From DASZPL01 sp035550315 (lineage in GTDB: Bacteria > Actinomycetota > Actinomycetes > JAFAQI01): 14,256 bases of DNA. The DNA is taken from assembly GCA_035550315.1 (NCBI GenBank), contig DASZPL010000010.1, positions 1-14,256 on the forward strand, given 5' to 3'. This document shows, in pieces, positions 12,620-14,256 of this stretch (positions within the stretch are counted from its first letter, which is position 1; each line of letters starts with the position of its first letter). The notes below the pieces were generated by a model. The model was not told where the DNA came from. It saw only the letters and a program-made list of their open reading frames with translations, and ran no database searches. Position numbers and translations under genes: made by a program.

Positions 12620-14256
12620 GGAAGCTCGCCAGCTGCGCACGGTAGGTCGCCGGGCCGAGGGCGACCGCATCGACACCCCAGTAATGCACGTCCGCGGCGA
12701 ACGACTCCCGCACCTGGTCGGTGACCGGTGGCGCGTCGCCGCTGGCGGCGATGTCGGTCAGCTCGGCGGCGGTCGGACGCAGGCCGGGGCCGCCGATGTA
12801 GGCCTGACCGGTGCCGGCCGGTCCGATGAAGAAGCCCCCCGGCATCCGGAACGCCATGTCGGCGGCGGCCTGCCACATCAACGGCTCGGTCTTGCGCGCC
12901 GTCGGGAACGGCACCACGAGCACGGTGCTGCCGCGTGGCACCCAGTGGGTGACGTCGCGGAAGAAGTCCGGCACCGGTGGTGTCGCCAGGGCGGCGTACG
13001 GCTTGGGAACCAGCGGCGCGAGACATGCCGCCGCGACGACCGCGGTGAACCCCACTCGGGCGGCTGCCCGGCCGTGGCGCAACAGCCAGTCCAGCGCGAT
13101 CGCTACCAACGCCGCAGCGGCGAGGGCGGTCAAAATCGCGAACCGGTTCGCCAACGCGGCTTCGAACACCGGCAACTGCTGCAGGGTGCGCCACGGCAGC
13201 CACACGTCGTGATGCACGCCGCCGACCAGCAGGTCCGCGCCGAGCGACAGCACTGCGGCTATCAGGCCGGCGACGAACACCAGCCGAACGCGCTGGTGGC
13301 GCCAACCGACCAGCCCGGTGATGATTGCGACGACCAGCACCGGGATCCCGAGGTAGGCCATGTACTCCGGCGCACCGCCGCCGTACGCCGCCGCGAAGTG
13401 CTTGCTGCTCTGGGTGGCCAGCCAGTAACTGCCGGACGGCGTGTAGAAACCGCGCAGGTCGGTTTCGAAATAGCTGGTCGTGAACGGGCTGCCGTGCTGC
13501 TGGAGCCGGCCGAAGAACTGCATCCACAACGGGTAGCCGGCGAGGACCAGCGTGACGACGAGCGCCGTCGCCCCCGCGACTGCGAGCCGGCGCAGCCGGA
13601 TCCAGGTCACGTCGCGCACCGCGGTCAGCCCCGCAACCACCAAGACCACGACCACTGCGACGCCGGCTTGGAACAGCACTTCCTCGCCGGTGAGCAACTG
13701 GGCCGCAGTGACCACTCCCAGCACCACGCCAAGCACGACTGGGCGGCGCTGTCCGACGACGATCTGCTCGACGAGCAACAACACCACCGGGATTGCGGCC
13801 GTCATCGCCAGGCTGAGATGACCGATCCCGGCCGCGACGACCGCGGGCGAAAAGCCATAGAGCAGCGCCCCGATCGCCGCCGCGACGTCGTTGCGAACGA
13901 ACCGGCGCAGCAGCGCGAACGCCGCGACGGTCGCGACCGTGATGCCGCCCACCAGCAGCACGTCGTAGGACACCGACGCGTTCGCCAGCAGCGTGACCGG
14001 GGTGAGCAGTACGCCGGGCACGATGATCGAGGTGTTCCACATCGCGTTGATGCCGGCCGGCGCGTTCATCGTCGTGAAGACGAACGGATTGTGGCCGTGC
14101 GTCACGCACCAGGCGGCGTGCTGCAGGTACCAGACGTAGAGCCGGGAGTCGTTCGGGTTGCCGGCCGTGACTCGCCGGCTCGGTGCTGCCCAGAGATGCC
14201 AGGTGAGGTAGATCGCGCAGCCGAGCGCGATACCCCCGACCAGCAGCCACGGCGCC
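12534..14256 (-). CDS. GT-C-like polytopic membrane glycosyltransferase, 5' end missing
   Basis: 573 residues are visible; the open frame continues through the right edge, so the start lies outside. It begins in a membrane helix (WLLVGGIALGCAIYL), then NPNDSRLYVWYLQHAAW and HGHNPFVFTTMNAPAGIN, the first extracytoplasmic loop of many actinobacterial GT-C-type proteins; Asp36 (window numbering) is the candidate catalytic acid. About ten further helices follow, to about residue 410, and then an extracytoplasmic C-terminal domain (FFRDVTHWVPRGSTVLVVPF to the end). Such enzymes use polyprenyl-phosphate sugars to glycosylate envelope lipids, glycans or proteins. An in-frame GTG at 14105 would give a shorter protein but would cut off the conserved NDS loop, so it is not the start. 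The gene ends inside the GT2 gene by 86 nt, both C-termini being coded in the same DNA. The acceptor is unknown; other polytopic membrane families remain possible. Confidence 0.82.
   Translation of the reverse strand, partial: APWLLVGGIALGCAIYLTWHLWAAPSRRVTAGNPNDSRLYVWYLQHAAWCVTHGHNPFVFTTMNAPAGINAMWNTSIIVPGVLLTPVTLLANASVSYDVLLVGGITVATVAAFALLRRFVRNDVAAAIGALLYGFSPAVVAAGIGHLSLAMTAAIPVVLLLVEQIVVGQRRPVVLGVVLGVVTAAQLLTGEEVLFQAGVAVVVVLVVAGLTAVRDVTWIRLRRLAVAGATALVVTLVLAGYPLWMQFFGRLQQHGSPFTTSYFETDLRGFYTPSGSYWLATQSSKHFAAAYGGGAPEYMAYLGIPVLVVAIITGLVGWRHQRVRLVFVAGLIAAVLSLGADLLVGGVHHDVWLPWRTLQQLPVFEAALANRFAILTALAAAALVAIALDWLLRHGRAAARVGFTAVVAAACLAPLVPKPYAALATPPVPDFFRDVTHWVPRGSTVLVVPFPTARKTEPLMWQAAADMAFRMPGGFFIGPAGTGQAYIGGPGLRPTAAELTDIAASGDAPPVTDQVRESFAADVHYWGVDAVALGPATYRAQLASFLTKLIGRTPTSAGGVLLWSGLGSTPTAP

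Noticed and set aside
1..14256. CRISPR array, insertion sequence, tRNA or rRNA
   Set aside because: No regularly spaced repeats, transposase motifs, terminal repeats or RNA gene signatures were found by eye on either strand.

Overview
The window looks like chromosomal DNA from a high-GC actinobacterium (Actinomycetota). The signs are very GC-rich third codon positions, many GTG starts, 4-nt GTGA stop/start overlaps, several candidate leaderless genes (an extended or weak -10 followed directly by GTG), an MmpL-type transporter, a lipobox esterase, and the actinobacterial style of membrane histidine kinase. The genus cannot be fixed from this sequence. Ten genes fill the window almost completely. 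No tRNA, rRNA, CRISPR array, insertion sequence or phage gene was seen.

Left part (1-5360): a membrane-bound histidine kinase on the minus strand runs off the left edge. It is transcribed away from a plus-strand cluster of a small polytopic membrane protein, an MmpL/RND-type transporter and a PaaI-type hotdog thioesterase. The thioesterase start overlaps the transporter stop by 4 nt. This reads as an envelope sensor facing a lipid or drug export operon. The 167-bp divergent gap holds a plausible promoter for the kinase, a 10-bp palindrome on its -35 box, and three small hairpins.

Middle part (5357-8676): a minus-strand two-domain protein (N-terminal APH/ecdysteroid-kinase-like phosphotransferase, C-terminal CrtC/AttH-like lipocalin-type domain) ends tail to tail with the thioesterase on a shared CTAG. 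It is divergent from a cytochrome P450 across 77 bp. The pair suggests a pathway in which the P450 installs a hydroxyl, the kinase phosphorylates it and the fused domain acts on the product. This is the most novel-looking biochemistry in the window, but it is inference.

Right part (8737-14256): two exported hydrolases in tandem (an LpqC/PHB-depolymerase-like lipoprotein esterase and a GH16 licheninase-like protein), then a 55-bp imperfect palindrome. Next come a large duplicated-domain dCTP deaminase and a polyprenyl-phosphate-sugar-synthase-like GT2 enzyme that starts on a GTGA overlap. Facing them, a GT-C-like polytopic glycosyltransferase enters from the right edge and overlaps the GT2 gene tail to tail by 86 nt. 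The GT2 would make a lipid-linked sugar and a GT-C enzyme could use it.

Gaps longer than 150 bp: only 1961-2127, described below. No stretch over 300 bases lacks a gene.
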